From Flagellimonas sp. CMM7 (lineage in GTDB: Bacteria; Bacteroidota; Bacteroidia; Flavobacteriales; Flavobacteriaceae), in contig NZ_CP090003.1 in assembly GCF_021390195.1 (NCBI RefSeq), positions 3,245,501-3,309,500 of the forward strand: a stretch of 64,000 nucleotides of DNA, read 5' to 3'. The position numbers and the translations under genes were made by a program. The notes below the pieces were generated by a model. That model was not told where the DNA came from. It saw only the letters and a list, made by a program, of their open reading frames with translations, and did not search any database. Positions within the stretch are counted from its first letter, which is position 1, and each line of letters starts with the position of its first letter. Shown here piece after piece: positions 1-8,336 of this stretch.

Positions 1-60
1 TTTTTTTAACATTTGATAAAAATCAAATACTTGTAACTAAATCATTTCTTTTTTCATAAT

Positions 61-2775
61 CTAGCGCTTTAGGGCGAAATGCCCCTTAAACACTCTTCCA
101 TCTTCCAAGGCGACCTTAAACCAATAATCCGAGGCAGGTAATTCATTGTTGTTGAAAGTGCCATTCCAACCTTCTGTTTGTGGAGTTACTTGAGCCATGA
201 GCATTCCAAACCTGTTGTAAATTGAAATGAGACTTTCTGCCTGAAATTGATCATCAATGCCTATTATTTGCCAAGAATCGTTAATGCCATCGCCATTTGG
301 AGTAAAAAATTTAGGGTATCCAATTACTGAAATGAGGTCTTTGACAACGCCGCACCCATTTTTATCCCTTACATACACTGTGATGAATCCTGGCAATATA
401 TCTTCAAAAATTGGTGAGTCTTGATAGCTAACGGCATCTATGGAGTATTCATAATCTCCATCACCCGAAACCATTATTTCAATTAAATTGTCATCAGAAA
501 TATCTTCTACAAGTGTATTCTCAATAATTGCAATATTAGAAGGTAGCACATCAAAGTTCATCTCATTAAAACACTCAAAGATCCCATTATTGGTGGCGTA
601 GCTGTACCCTACTTCCAAAATGTAATTACCAACGGAAGATATTTGTAAATCTTGTTGGTTTCCGACCTGTTGAGGAGATCCTCCTGTATTTTTGTACCAG
701 CGATACAAGTCAAAACCATCTGGAGCTTGTATTGGCAGAGGGGGACCATCGGTACACCATATTACTTCACTATCAAAAGTAAAAGAAGGTGTGGGATTAA
801 CAATTAGATTAACAACATCAATATCTTCACATTCATTTGTATCTTCTATTCTAACAAAAATAGACGTAGAAGAAGTTTTATAATCTCCAGAAATAGGATT
901 TTGCTCTAGACTAACGTCTTCCAAGGACGTATAAAATGCAATATCTTGATTGGGGTAATTTGTGTCTTGAAAACTATTCAAATCAAAAGTCCCTTCCAAA
1001 AATTGATCCTCCGGAACATCATCACAAGTGTAGTAAAATAGTTCATCATTTGGATCCAAAACAACGGATCGCACTTGAAGTTCCAAATCACCAAAATTCT
1101 CACATCCATTTTCATCTATAATTTTATATTGAATGGTCTGGTTAAATGGTGTGGAGTTAATGTAACCTATGGGATTGATTATAGGGTTATCTGAATTCAA
1201 ATCAGCAACAGATTCGTAAAATGAAAAGGTATAAGCAGTATTGAATATTGCTTGTTCCAAGTTAAAAGACGTTAAACCATCTGTAGCGTTACTAGTGTCA
1301 ACATCGCATTGTGTAAGAAAAATTGAAGGAGCTGTGGGCAATGGGTTTACAGAAATGAACCCCTCTCCAATTATTGGACATTCTCCAGGGTCACTTAATG
1401 TAATTTCCAAGCTATAACGTCCTGAATCAGTTGCACCTGCAGAATTTATGGTTAATACATTGGTCGAATTGCCAATTGGATTTCCATCCTTCTCCCATGC
1501 ATAAACTGCACCAGGAATATTCTCAGCTTCAAGAGTGAATGGTTCTCCTTCGCAAATGGTGAGTGATGTTCCTCTTGAACCATCAGAGTTTTTAACTATT
1601 TCTATTCTATCAAAAAAGGATTGAATAAAAGGAGGGAGTCCTTGCGTTGCATTTCTTCCATTTAGATAAACGGCATTATGTCTGTAATTTGCGGCACTAC
1701 CTTTTTCGTTTGGGTTTTCTATTACCCCTAGATATGGCGTTCCTATTAGATAGTTTTCGGCAATTGTTCTATATATTTTACCGTTTTGTGCAAGTTGCAG
1801 TGCACCTCTGTACATTGGTCTTCTATCAATTTCTTCTTCTGATGCGGAAATGTTTGGGGCTGTTAAGTCATATTGAACAAGTGATGAAGAGTGTCCTCCT
1901 ACTTGACCGGCGGGTTCGTTATTAGAGGTATGGGCATATAAGAATCTTTGGTCTGGTGAAAACTCAATACCATAAGGAAATTTGTTTGGGGCTGATACAA
2001 GTATTCGATTCTGATTGGATAAAATTCCTGTGTTTACATCAAAATCATATAAATATAACCCTGAAGCTGAATTTGCACTTGCCAATGTCATAGCATCTGG
2101 AGAGAATTTTAAGTAACCTCTTGGATCAAGAACTTCTAGATTGCTAAACTTACTATTGACAGGTGTTGTATTAACTCCAGTTGATGTTACTTCAAAGGCA
2201 TGATAGGTGTTGAATGGGCCTGTATCGGGATTTTCAAGTCCAAGTGCAACTACCCAAATGGATTTGTCCAAACAGTTTTTTAAAACAGCGGATATTTTTT
2301 CTGAGCAGAATTTTAAAAGATTGATATTTTTTTGTGTTACAGCACCATTTCCTGAATTAAGGGAAAGGTCAACAACCGAATAATTTAATCCGAAGTTGGG
2401 ATCATTTTCAGCAGTAGAAGTATCAACGGTAAAGATGTACAGGATATTGGGGTCGCCTGGTTTTTGAACTATAATGGCAGATTGTGTGCTGGAAGGGTCT
2501 CCATAAAGCCCGGTTCCATTTTGCATAACGTTGTGGTTCCTATCAAAAACTCTAATACCATCCGTATAGAGCAAAAGATTACCAACAGCGTCTGAAATAG
2601 AGGCACAACCTTCAAACGTGCTTATTCTGCCATCGGTGAGCGGTACAACAGTTCCGTCGTTGTTAAACTTTATTCCAGCACCATTTCCAAAATACCAATT
2701 GGCCGTTTCACCTTGACCAAAAACAGAAAAGGAAAACAGGAATAAAAGAAGTAAAAAAATGTATTTATTTGACAT
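61..2775 (-). CDS. T9SS type B sorting domain-containing secreted protein
   Basis: A 904-residue secreted protein with a signal peptide at residues 1-20 ending FGQ. The first ~400 residues repeat short Y-D-F/G-K-I-Y style blades, as in beta-propeller-like regions of flavobacterial surface proteins. Ig-like segments follow: around 410-480 there is an E-G-E-P-F-T-L start, a central W and the typical D-S-G-R-Y end. From about residue 823 the motif FFTPNGDGINDSW opens the gliding-motility-associated C-terminal domain, which ends in a basic GHFALKR tail. That domain directs export through the type IX secretion system and, for type B signals, binding to SprF-like proteins. The passenger function is unknown. 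No T9SS machinery gene is nearby. Family assignment is firm. Confidence 0.9.
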   Translation of the reverse strand: MSNKYIFLLLLFLFSFSVFGQGETANWYFGNGAGIKFNNDGTVVPLTDGRISTFEGCASISDAVGNLLLYTDGIRVFDRNHNVMQNGTGLYGDPSSTQSAIIVQKPGDPNILYIFTVDTSTAENDPNFGLNYSVVDLSLNSGNGAVTQKNINLLKFCSEKISAVLKNCLDKSIWVVALGLENPDTGPFNTYHAFEVTSTGVNTTPVNSKFSNLEVLDPRGYLKFSPDAMTLASANSASGLYLYDFDVNTGILSNQNRILVSAPNKFPYGIEFSPDQRFLYAHTSNNEPAGQVGGHSSSLVQYDLTAPNISASEEEIDRRPMYRGALQLAQNGKIYRTIAENYLIGTPYLGVIENPNEKGSAANYRHNAVYLNGRNATQGLPPFIQSFFDRIEIVKNSDGSRGTSLTICEGEPFTLEAENIPGAVYAWEKDGNPIGNSTNVLTINSAGATDSGRYSLEITLSDPGECPIIGEGFISVNPLPTAPSIFLTQCDVDTSNATDGLTSFNLEQAIFNTAYTFSFYESVADLNSDNPIINPIGYINSTPFNQTIQYKIIDENGCENFGDLELQVRSVVLDPNDELFYYTCDDVPEDQFLEGTFDLNSFQDTNYPNQDIAFYTSLEDVSLEQNPISGDYKTSSTSIFVRIEDTNECEDIDVVNLIVNPTPSFTFDSEVIWCTDGPPLPIQAPDGFDLYRWYKNTGGSPQQVGNQQDLQISSVGNYILEVGYSYATNNGIFECFNEMNFDVLPSNIAIIENTLVEDISDDNLIEIMVSGDGDYEYSIDAVSYQDSPIFEDILPGFITVYVRDKNGCGVVKDLISVIGYPKFFTPNGDGINDSWQIIGIDDQFQAESLISIYNRFGMLMAQVTPQTEGWNGTFNNNELPASDYWFKVALEDGRVFKGHFALKR

Positions 2776-2804
2776 TCAACGAATAAATAGTACCTGACAA
2801 GATA

Positions 2805-3638
2805 CTATAAATCACGCTTTTTCAATAATGCATAGGATAAATAGATGAAAAGAGCTGTCCAAAAGATGACAATCAAAAACTCATACCAGTACGCATGATA
2901 ATCAAATCTCATATTCTCTCCTATCTGTTCTCCTATATTTTGCACAGCGGAAAGTCTAGTAAAGGGTTCCTTTATAAGATTCATCATGGACTCAAGCGGA
3001 AAGAAATCCTTGACAAGTTTTGCATTTGGCCAACTCATAACTTTCCAGCCAAGTAATCCAAAAATCAGCTGTTCAAGAATTACCCATAATATTAAAAAAC
3101 CTAATGCGAATGCAGACCTTTTTACAAAAATCCCTAGAAAAAGACAGAAAGAGAAGAATCCGACCAATTTCACAAAAAAGGCCAGTAGAAACTCTAAATC
3201 CGAAAAAATAATGGAAAACTCATTGTAGTCCGAGTATACAAGGCCTAAAATCATAGATACTGCAAAAACAAATACAGTTGAAATAAATGAAAAGGATATA
3301 ACGGTAAGGAATTTCGAAAGGATAAACTCTTTTTTGGATAGACCATCAATTAGATTTTGCTTAATGGTCTTGTTGCTGTATTCATTTGCCATCATGGAGA
3401 CAATTACTATGGCTAAGAATAGTTTGAAAATAGCAGTTACAAAGGTGTTAAAATGCCAGATATAGGGGAAATTAAAAATCCCTTGATCTGCCAGATGAAA
3501 TTTTACGGGACCAATGTCAAACTTTATAGCAGCTATTAAAGCAATTGAGGTTAGAAGCAGGAAATAAGAAGTAATCAATATTTTACTTGCTCTATTGTTC
3601 CAAAGTTTTATGAATTCTATTTGTAGTAAGCGTACCAT
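2805..3638 (-). CDS. ABC transporter permease (ABC-2 type)
   Basis: A 277-residue integral membrane protein with about six hydrophobic helices: one near residues 20-40, the others between about 65 and 270, the last just before the basic KKRDL C-terminus. This layout and length fit ABC-2 family permeases that pair with a separate ATPase. The gene starts 12 nt after the stop of the ATP-binding gene upstream, so the two form an operon and almost certainly one exporter. The loop at about 200-240, between the last two helix pairs, is long and polar. Substrate cannot be inferred; similar two-gene systems export drugs, lantibiotics or lipids, or serve gliding. Confidence 0.85.
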   Translation of the reverse strand: MVRLLQIEFIKLWNNRASKILITSYFLLLTSIALIAAIKFDIGPVKFHLADQGIFNFPYIWHFNTFVTAIFKLFLAIVIVSMMANEYSNKTIKQNLIDGLSKKEFILSKFLTVISFSFISTVFVFAVSMILGLVYSDYNEFSIIFSDLEFLLAFFVKLVGFFSFCLFLGIFVKRSAFALGFLILWVILEQLIFGLLGWKVMSWPNAKLVKDFFPLESMMNLIKEPFTRLSAVQNIGEQIGENMRFDYHAYWYEFLIVIFWTALFIYLSYALLKKRDL

Positions 3639-3650
3639 TCGTTTTTTTGA

Positions 3651-4547
3651 TTAGTTGTTTTTGGTTAAGGCCAAAAATTGTTCTTCCAAGCTTTCTTTGC
3701 GTTTTACCAGATGTGAAAGAACTATGCCCTTATTGAATAACATTTTATTGAGTTCTTCTGCATTCATTTCTTCTTTTAGAAAAGCGGTAATGGTACCGTT
3801 TTCTCTGCTAATTTTTCCAAAACTTGCATTTTTCTCCAGTAAGCCCTCCAGTTTTTCCATGTCTACTGTTCTTAACTCAAAGAAACCATGACTGGCCAGC
3901 ATACTATCTACAGGACCAGAATAAAGTTTTTCTCCTTTTCTAAGAATTACAACATGGGAACACACCTTTTCAACTTCATCCAATAAATGGGAGGCTAATA
4001 GGATGGTTGTCCCCTGACCTGCAATCTTTTTAATAATTTCTCTAATTTGATGTATACCTTGCGGGTCTAACCCATTGGTAGGTTCATCTAGAATTAGAAT
4101 TTCAGGATCGTTCAATAGGGCAGAGGCAATAGCCAAACGTTGTTTCATCCCTAAAGAATAGGTTTTGAACTTACTGTCCTTTCTTTCCCAAAGACCAACA
4201 AGTTGCAATTTTTCCTCAATTTTGGTTTCTGGCACCTCTTTTATTTTGCAAACCAGTTTAAGGTTCTGTATTGCAGTCATATAAGGGTAAAAATTGGGTC
4301 GCTCTATAATGGCTCCAACCTTTTTTAAAGCTTCGTGTGTAGAGGTATTACCTTCAAACCAGCTAAAGTCACCAGAAGTTCTGTTTACAACATTTAGAAT
4401 AATACCCAATGTGGTGGACTTGCCACTGCCGTTAGGTCCTAAAATGCCATAGACATTGCCTTTTTCTATAGTAAAAGTCAGGTCTTTCACGGCGGTGAGA
4501 TAGCCGAATTTTTTTGTTAGATGATTTACGGTCAGTATTGTCTCCAA
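3651..4547 (-). CDS. ABC transporter ATP-binding protein
   Basis: A 298-residue cytoplasmic ATPase. Walker A GPNGSGKST is at residues 37-45, the signature YSLGMKQR at about 132-139, Walker B ILILDEPTNGLD just after it, and a switch histidine in ASHLLDEVE. The ~80-residue C-terminal tail is typical of CcmA/BcrA-type ATPases that energise an ABC-2 permease. It is the first gene of a two-gene operon with the permease that follows 12 nt downstream. The only start in frame before the conserved ETILTVNHL strand is TTG at 4545-4547; no ATG lies upstream in frame near it. Exporter class is certain, substrate unknown. Confidence 0.9.
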   Translation of the reverse strand: METILTVNHLTKKFGYLTAVKDLTFTIEKGNVYGILGPNGSGKSTTLGIILNVVNRTSGDFSWFEGNTSTHEALKKVGAIIERPNFYPYMTAIQNLKLVCKIKEVPETKIEEKLQLVGLWERKDSKFKTYSLGMKQRLAIASALLNDPEILILDEPTNGLDPQGIHQIREIIKKIAGQGTTILLASHLLDEVEKVCSHVVILRKGEKLYSGPVDSMLASHGFFELRTVDMEKLEGLLEKNASFGKISRENGTITAFLKEEMNAEELNKMLFNKGIVLSHLVKRKESLEEQFLALTKNN

Positions 4548-4622
4548 AGTGGGAATCGTTTTTTGATTTGTTTATAGTAACTTGACGAGGTATTATGGAT
4601 TTTGTTACAAAATAGGGAAAGA

Positions 4623-5699
4623 ATGTCCGAGGAAAAATTAATGTCGAAAAAAAAGCCTGCTTACCCAGTCAATAAAAAATTGGATGGATATCTACATCGC
4701 TATAATCGAAAAATTGAAATTCCCATTTTTTATGAAGACCTATTAAGATTTGCGGGCTCTATAGTAGTTTATGATTCTGAAGGTGCAGATACACTTTGGG
4801 TTCGGGTGTATTACTCTGATTTTGAGCGCGAAGAAATTGATTTGAGCCTTAAAAGGGTCTATTCTATCTTACATTCAGATGGTAGTGATGGTATTTTAGA
4901 ATTCCTTAGTGTGGATGCTGTTGATTATTGCACTTTTGGAAACTCTAAACCTTTTAGAATCAAGGTTCGGAACATTTTAAATGACAATTTCACTTATTTC
5001 TATGTAAAAAAGACAGATGCATCTAGAGTTTATGGTTTAGAACTGGAACATATGCTTTCACCCTATAATCTCAATTTTTTGGTTTACGGAGATACATTGA
5101 TTGAAGAACATATTGCGGGAATCCCTGGAGATGTTTTTATCAGTGATATGTTGCCCAAATGTACGGAGGCTGAAAAGGCACAGTTGGCGAAGGAATTTGT
5201 GAAATTCAATGAACGCTGTATGATTCGTCTGCTAGGAGATATGAGATCTTATAATTACGTGATCGTACCAGTGCATGATTTTGATCATGTGGTTTATAAG
5301 ATTAGGGCGATAGATTTTGACCAGCAATGTTTTGAAGGAAAATTAAAAGTTTACAGGCCTCAGTTTTTTAAGGAAAACTTTAAAATGGTGGAGTTGGTCA
5401 GGACAAAACTGCAAAAGAATTCTGTTGATCAGTATAAGATTGAAGAACGCTCCATTGTGGCCAAACGGATTTTAAGTTCGGGTAACCGAATTAAAAGATT
5501 AGTGAGTATAAGCAAAACAGATGATATTTCTTTGAAAGAAAATATTGATCAGCTCAAACTTCAGATATACGAACTAACCAAAGACCTCGACTTTAAAAAG
5601 AGCACCACAATGGGAGAAGTGCTATCCTTGGCTCTAGATTTTGTGAAGCGAAACTACCAAGATGTAAATATGAAGCAGATTTTGAATAATGAACCTTAA
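4623..5699 (+). CDS. Uncharacterised protein with cryptic APH/choline-kinase-like core
   Basis: About 358 residues from ATG 4623 (ATG 4641 is possible; the frame is open from TTG 4602). No family is recognised outright. The motifs nonetheless follow the order of aminoglycoside-phosphotransferase/choline-kinase folds: a beta3-like strand with lysines K129/K130 (FYVKK), glutamates E140/E142 in the next helix, a hinge-like IEEHIAGIPGD around 160-169, a catalytic-loop-like GDMRSYN with D206 and N211 five residues apart, and a metal-site-like IDFD at 230-233. The usual His before the loop Asp is replaced by Gly-Leu context. The C-terminal ~90 residues are helical and charged. It is transcribed alone and its stop interlocks with the convergent nucleoid-protein gene. 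The kinase call is inference; substrate unknown. Confidence 0.75.
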   Translation: MSEEKLMSKKKPAYPVNKKLDGYLHRYNRKIEIPIFYEDLLRFAGSIVVYDSEGADTLWVRVYYSDFEREEIDLSLKRVYSILHSDGSDGILEFLSVDAVDYCTFGNSKPFRIKVRNILNDNFTYFYVKKTDASRVYGLELEHMLSPYNLNFLVYGDTLIEEHIAGIPGDVFISDMLPKCTEAEKAQLAKEFVKFNERCMIRLLGDMRSYNYVIVPVHDFDHVVYKIRAIDFDQQCFEGKLKVYRPQFFKENFKMVELVRTKLQKNSVDQYKIEERSIVAKRILSSGNRIKRLVSISKTDDISLKENIDQLKLQIYELTKDLDFKKSTTMGEVLSLALDFVKRNYQDVNMKQILNNEP

Positions 5700-6754
5700 G
5701 TCTTTTGCTCTTTATTGAAATACACTAGGTAATAATACATCTGCCGCTCTTCGTCCCAACCTTTTTCTACAAATTTTTCCGCAGATTCCGGGTTGATAAA
5801 ATCCATTTTTATCTGAATGTTGGTATCTAGATTGATGACGTTTTTTATTTTTTTACGCGCATCTGAAACTGCTTTATTGGCAATATCAAAATTGGAAACA
5901 TCTTCAATGCTAAACTTAGGCCCTTTTTCAACCTTGTAATGTTTAAATTCTGGAATAAGCTCAGGATTTTCTATTACCTCATTTAAAAAAGAACTCTCTT
6001 CAAAAGCGTCATTTTTTGCAAAATGGTTTACCGCCCTGTTCATAAAGAGTACCTCTTGTTGTTTGTCTTCAGCAGGAAGAACCACATCTTTTGCAAAGTT
6101 TTGACAGAATTTCAGGTAATTTTTGGTGTAAAAATTTTCATCGGTCAAAGGCGATAGTCCCAGGAAGTTTTCCAACCAATATTTAGCATCGTAACGATTA
6201 CTGTCTACAGATAGAACTTTGTACCCTTCTTCTTTATTTACATTGAATACAATACATCCTTTATCCAATTTATTGATGTTGATGCCTTGACGGATCAAGA
6301 TTTCCAAGTTTTGGTCTTTTTCTTTGAACTGTAAAAAATCATGCTTCAGTTCACTTTTAAAAATTCCTATGGCATCTGTCTTTTGATTGTCGATAACCAT
6401 ATCTGAAAAATGGACAACATACACCTCTCCGCTCTTTATGTGCGGGTGATTGGATTCTTCATAAAGCAGGGTTGTAATTCTTTTAGAAATTAAATGCGAT
6501 TTTGATCCGTCTTCAAAAAGCTCGGAAACAGACTTAAAGATCTCATTAAATTCCAAATCCACCTCATGAGAAAATTTGAAATAGTTCTCTTCCTTTTCCC
6601 TAAAAGGCTTAAAAAAATACTCTTTTAACAGACCCGACATTTCATCATTTAATGATAAAGGTTCTGCGGATAAAAAAATAGCTTCGTTCTTGCTCTTATT
6701 GCCAACTCTGTGAAGTGAAACACTTTCGATTTGGGCAGGATACAGGTTTAGCAT
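5696..6754 (-). CDS. Nucleoid-associated protein (NdpA/37-kDa family)
   Basis: A 352-residue protein resembling the 37-kDa nucleoid-associated (NdpA/YejK) family as found in flavobacteria. Typical features are the N-terminal LHRVGNKSKNE region, the central VVHFSDMVID and DAIGIFKSE strands, and the KGCIVFNVN segment around 190. It lacks a signal peptide and membrane helices, consistent with a cytoplasmic DNA-associated protein. It lies 28 nt downstream of the IS1096-passenger-like gene, so the two may be co-transcribed. The 3' end shares a TTAA with the convergent plus-strand gene. Function in Bacteroidetes is poorly defined. Confidence 0.8.
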   Translation of the reverse strand: MLNLYPAQIESVSLHRVGNKSKNEAIFLSAEPLSLNDEMSGLLKEYFFKPFREKEENYFKFSHEVDLEFNEIFKSVSELFEDGSKSHLISKRITTLLYEESNHPHIKSGEVYVVHFSDMVIDNQKTDAIGIFKSELKHDFLQFKEKDQNLEILIRQGININKLDKGCIVFNVNKEEGYKVLSVDSNRYDAKYWLENFLGLSPLTDENFYTKNYLKFCQNFAKDVVLPAEDKQQEVLFMNRAVNHFAKNDAFEESSFLNEVIENPELIPEFKHYKVEKGPKFSIEDVSNFDIANKAVSDARKKIKNVINLDTNIQIKMDFINPESAEKFVEKGWDEERQMYYYLVYFNKEQKT

Positions 6755-6782
6755 ATGGTACTTTTTATGGGTAGGTTAGTTG

Positions 6783-7277
6783 TTAGTTCCAGTTTTCATC
6801 AAAATCCAGGTCCTCATAATTATCAAGCGAATCATCAAAATCTATTGATGGTTTGGATTCAAACTTTTTCTCAGGCGGAGAATCAGGTAATTCACCAAAA
6901 CTGAAGAGAAGGTTTGGATAGATTCTTCCATCTTCTTTTTCAATGATATCTGCCAATTCAACAAAAAACGTCCACATGCTAAAAAAGTCGTAGACATAAA
7001 TCAATTTTGGATTTTGTTCTGTCATCACATCGCTGAGCCCGGTCTCATTCATCAATCTAATATCAGAACCTGTCTCGCTCATATCAAAAAGTGCGATTTC
7101 CTCATCTTGGTTCCATTCCTCATCGCAAGTATAAAAGGAAGCCATTTCACTGCCACCAAACCCAAAAGCCTGAGTAATTGCATTATGAAAATCTTCTAAG
7201 GTACTGGCATCCTCCACTTCAATATCTCTAAAGATATCATCCTCTGCATCAAGTATTATCCTTATTTTATAAATCAT
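6783..7277 (-). CDS. PRiA4_ORF3 / IS1096 passenger (TnpR)-like protein
   Basis: A 164-residue acidic cytoplasmic protein. The N-terminal pattern YKIRIILD...IFRDIEV...TLEDFHNAITQAFGF, followed by a conserved SFYTCDEEW, is that of the plasmid pRiA4b ORF-3-like family, named TnpR/passenger of IS1096. A YVYDFFSMWTF segment near residue 100 is also typical. The last ~40 residues are almost all Asp/Glu/Ser/Pro. Despite the family name there is no transposase, terminal repeat or recombinase here; the flavobacterial members are ordinary chromosomal genes of unknown function. A TAACTTTG -7-like box lies 22 nt upstream of the ATG. Confidence 0.8.
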   Translation of the reverse strand: MIYKIRIILDAEDDIFRDIEVEDASTLEDFHNAITQAFGFGGSEMASFYTCDEEWNQDEEIALFDMSETGSDIRLMNETGLSDVMTEQNPKLIYVYDFFSMWTFFVELADIIEKEDGRIYPNLLFSFGELPDSPPEKKFESKPSIDFDDSLDNYEDLDFDENWN

Positions 7278-7299
7278 CCTCGAATTTTTAAAATGGACG

Positions 7300-7307
7300 C
7301 AAAGTTA
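7300..7307 (-). promoter_or_regulatory. TAnnTTTG -7 element (IS1096-passenger-like gene)
   Basis: The minus strand reads TAACTTTG, an exact match to the Bacteroidetes -7 consensus TAnnTTTG. It lies 22 nt upstream of the ATG at 7277 and would serve the pair ending with the nucleoid protein. No TTG at a good -33 spacing is visible. Confidence 0.4.
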
Positions 7308-7321
7308 CAACAAATAGTGTG

Positions 7322-8335
7322 TCATTTAGTGAACCTATGCAAAGTAAAAGTCATTGCCGCCAACAGAAAAAATGCTCCTATTTGGTGAGCAACCCCAAGC
7401 CATAGGGGTACAGCATATATCAGCGTTAGAACACCCAACAAAAATTGCAAACCAACTAAAGCCAGCAAAGTTTTGATGCCGCTCTCTTGCAAGGGAGTAA
7501 GTACAAATTTTTTGGCCCTGAACCACAAGAGAGCAATGATCCCAACCACTATATATGCTAGATAGCGATGGACAAATTGAACCCCACTTTTGCCTTCTAT
7601 AAAGTTTTTAAGAAAGGGTTGTTGTTCTATATATACGGTTTCATGAACTAGTTTTCCTTCACTCATTAACGGCCAGTGGTTATGGATAAACCCTGCATCT
7701 AAACCAGCAACGAATGCGCCCCAAACAATTTGAACAACAAGAACAAACAATCCGATTCGGAGTAAATTACGGATGCTTTTATTGACTTCCTTTTTTGATG
7801 GATAAATCAAATCTAAAGCAACCCAAAGACTATAGGCAAAAGTCAGAAAGGCAGTGGTTAAATGAGCAGCCAACCTATAATGAGAAACGTCTGGACGGTC
7901 AACCAACCCACTTTTTACCATATACCAACCTAAAAAACCTTGAAAGCCACCCATAACGAGCAGTATCACGCATTTTTTTATGGTTGGTCTATCTAATTTT
8001 TTAGTTATTAAGAAGAAAACGAATGGAACAATAAAAACAATGCCAATGAATCTACCAATGACTCTATGAAACCATTCCCAGAAATAAATGCTTTTAAAAT
8101 CATCCAAGGAAAAATGGTAGTTCAGTTTTTGGTACTCAGGATACTGTTTGTACAAATCAAAAGCTTCCTGCCATTCCAATTCGTTCATTGGAGGTAATGT
8201 GCCACTGATTAATTTATAATCGGACATAGAAAGTCCGGAATGGGTTAATCTGGTAATACCACCAACAAGAACCATGATAAAAATTAGAATACAACCAACT
8301 AACAGCCAATATATTACGGATTTATTAGTTTTCAT
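7322..8335 (-). CDS. ctaA: Haem A synthase, COX15/CtaA family
   Basis: A 337-residue membrane protein with about eight helices that converts haem O to haem A for cytochrome oxidase. The first helix leads into GGITRLTHSGLSM, the hallmark of the family. Candidate haem-ligand histidines occur in the four expected contexts: EWFHRVIGR, HYRLAAHL, FVHRYLAY and VAHQIGAFF, one set per four-helix half. Length suits the longer COX15 type. The start ATG is 1 nt from the stop of the CCA-adding gene, so translation is probably coupled. It implies an aa3/caa3-type terminal oxidase elsewhere in the genome. Confidence 0.93.
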   Translation of the reverse strand: MKTNKSVIYWLLVGCILIFIMVLVGGITRLTHSGLSMSDYKLISGTLPPMNELEWQEAFDLYKQYPEYQKLNYHFSLDDFKSIYFWEWFHRVIGRFIGIVFIVPFVFFLITKKLDRPTIKKCVILLVMGGFQGFLGWYMVKSGLVDRPDVSHYRLAAHLTTAFLTFAYSLWVALDLIYPSKKEVNKSIRNLLRIGLFVLVVQIVWGAFVAGLDAGFIHNHWPLMSEGKLVHETVYIEQQPFLKNFIEGKSGVQFVHRYLAYIVVGIIALLWFRAKKFVLTPLQESGIKTLLALVGLQFLLGVLTLIYAVPLWLGVAHQIGAFFLLAAMTFTLHRFTK

Positions 8336-8336
8336 A

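Noticed and set aside
11..28. Perfect 7-bp hairpin ATTTGAT-AAAA-ATCAAAT just past the T9SS protein gene
   Set aside because: On the coding (minus) strand it is followed by A-rich sequence, not a T tract, and the stem is all but one G-C pair AT; not a convincing terminator.
6783..7277. Mobile element suggested by IS1096-passenger similarity
   Set aside because: No transposase, inverted repeats or target duplication nearby; the family name is historical.
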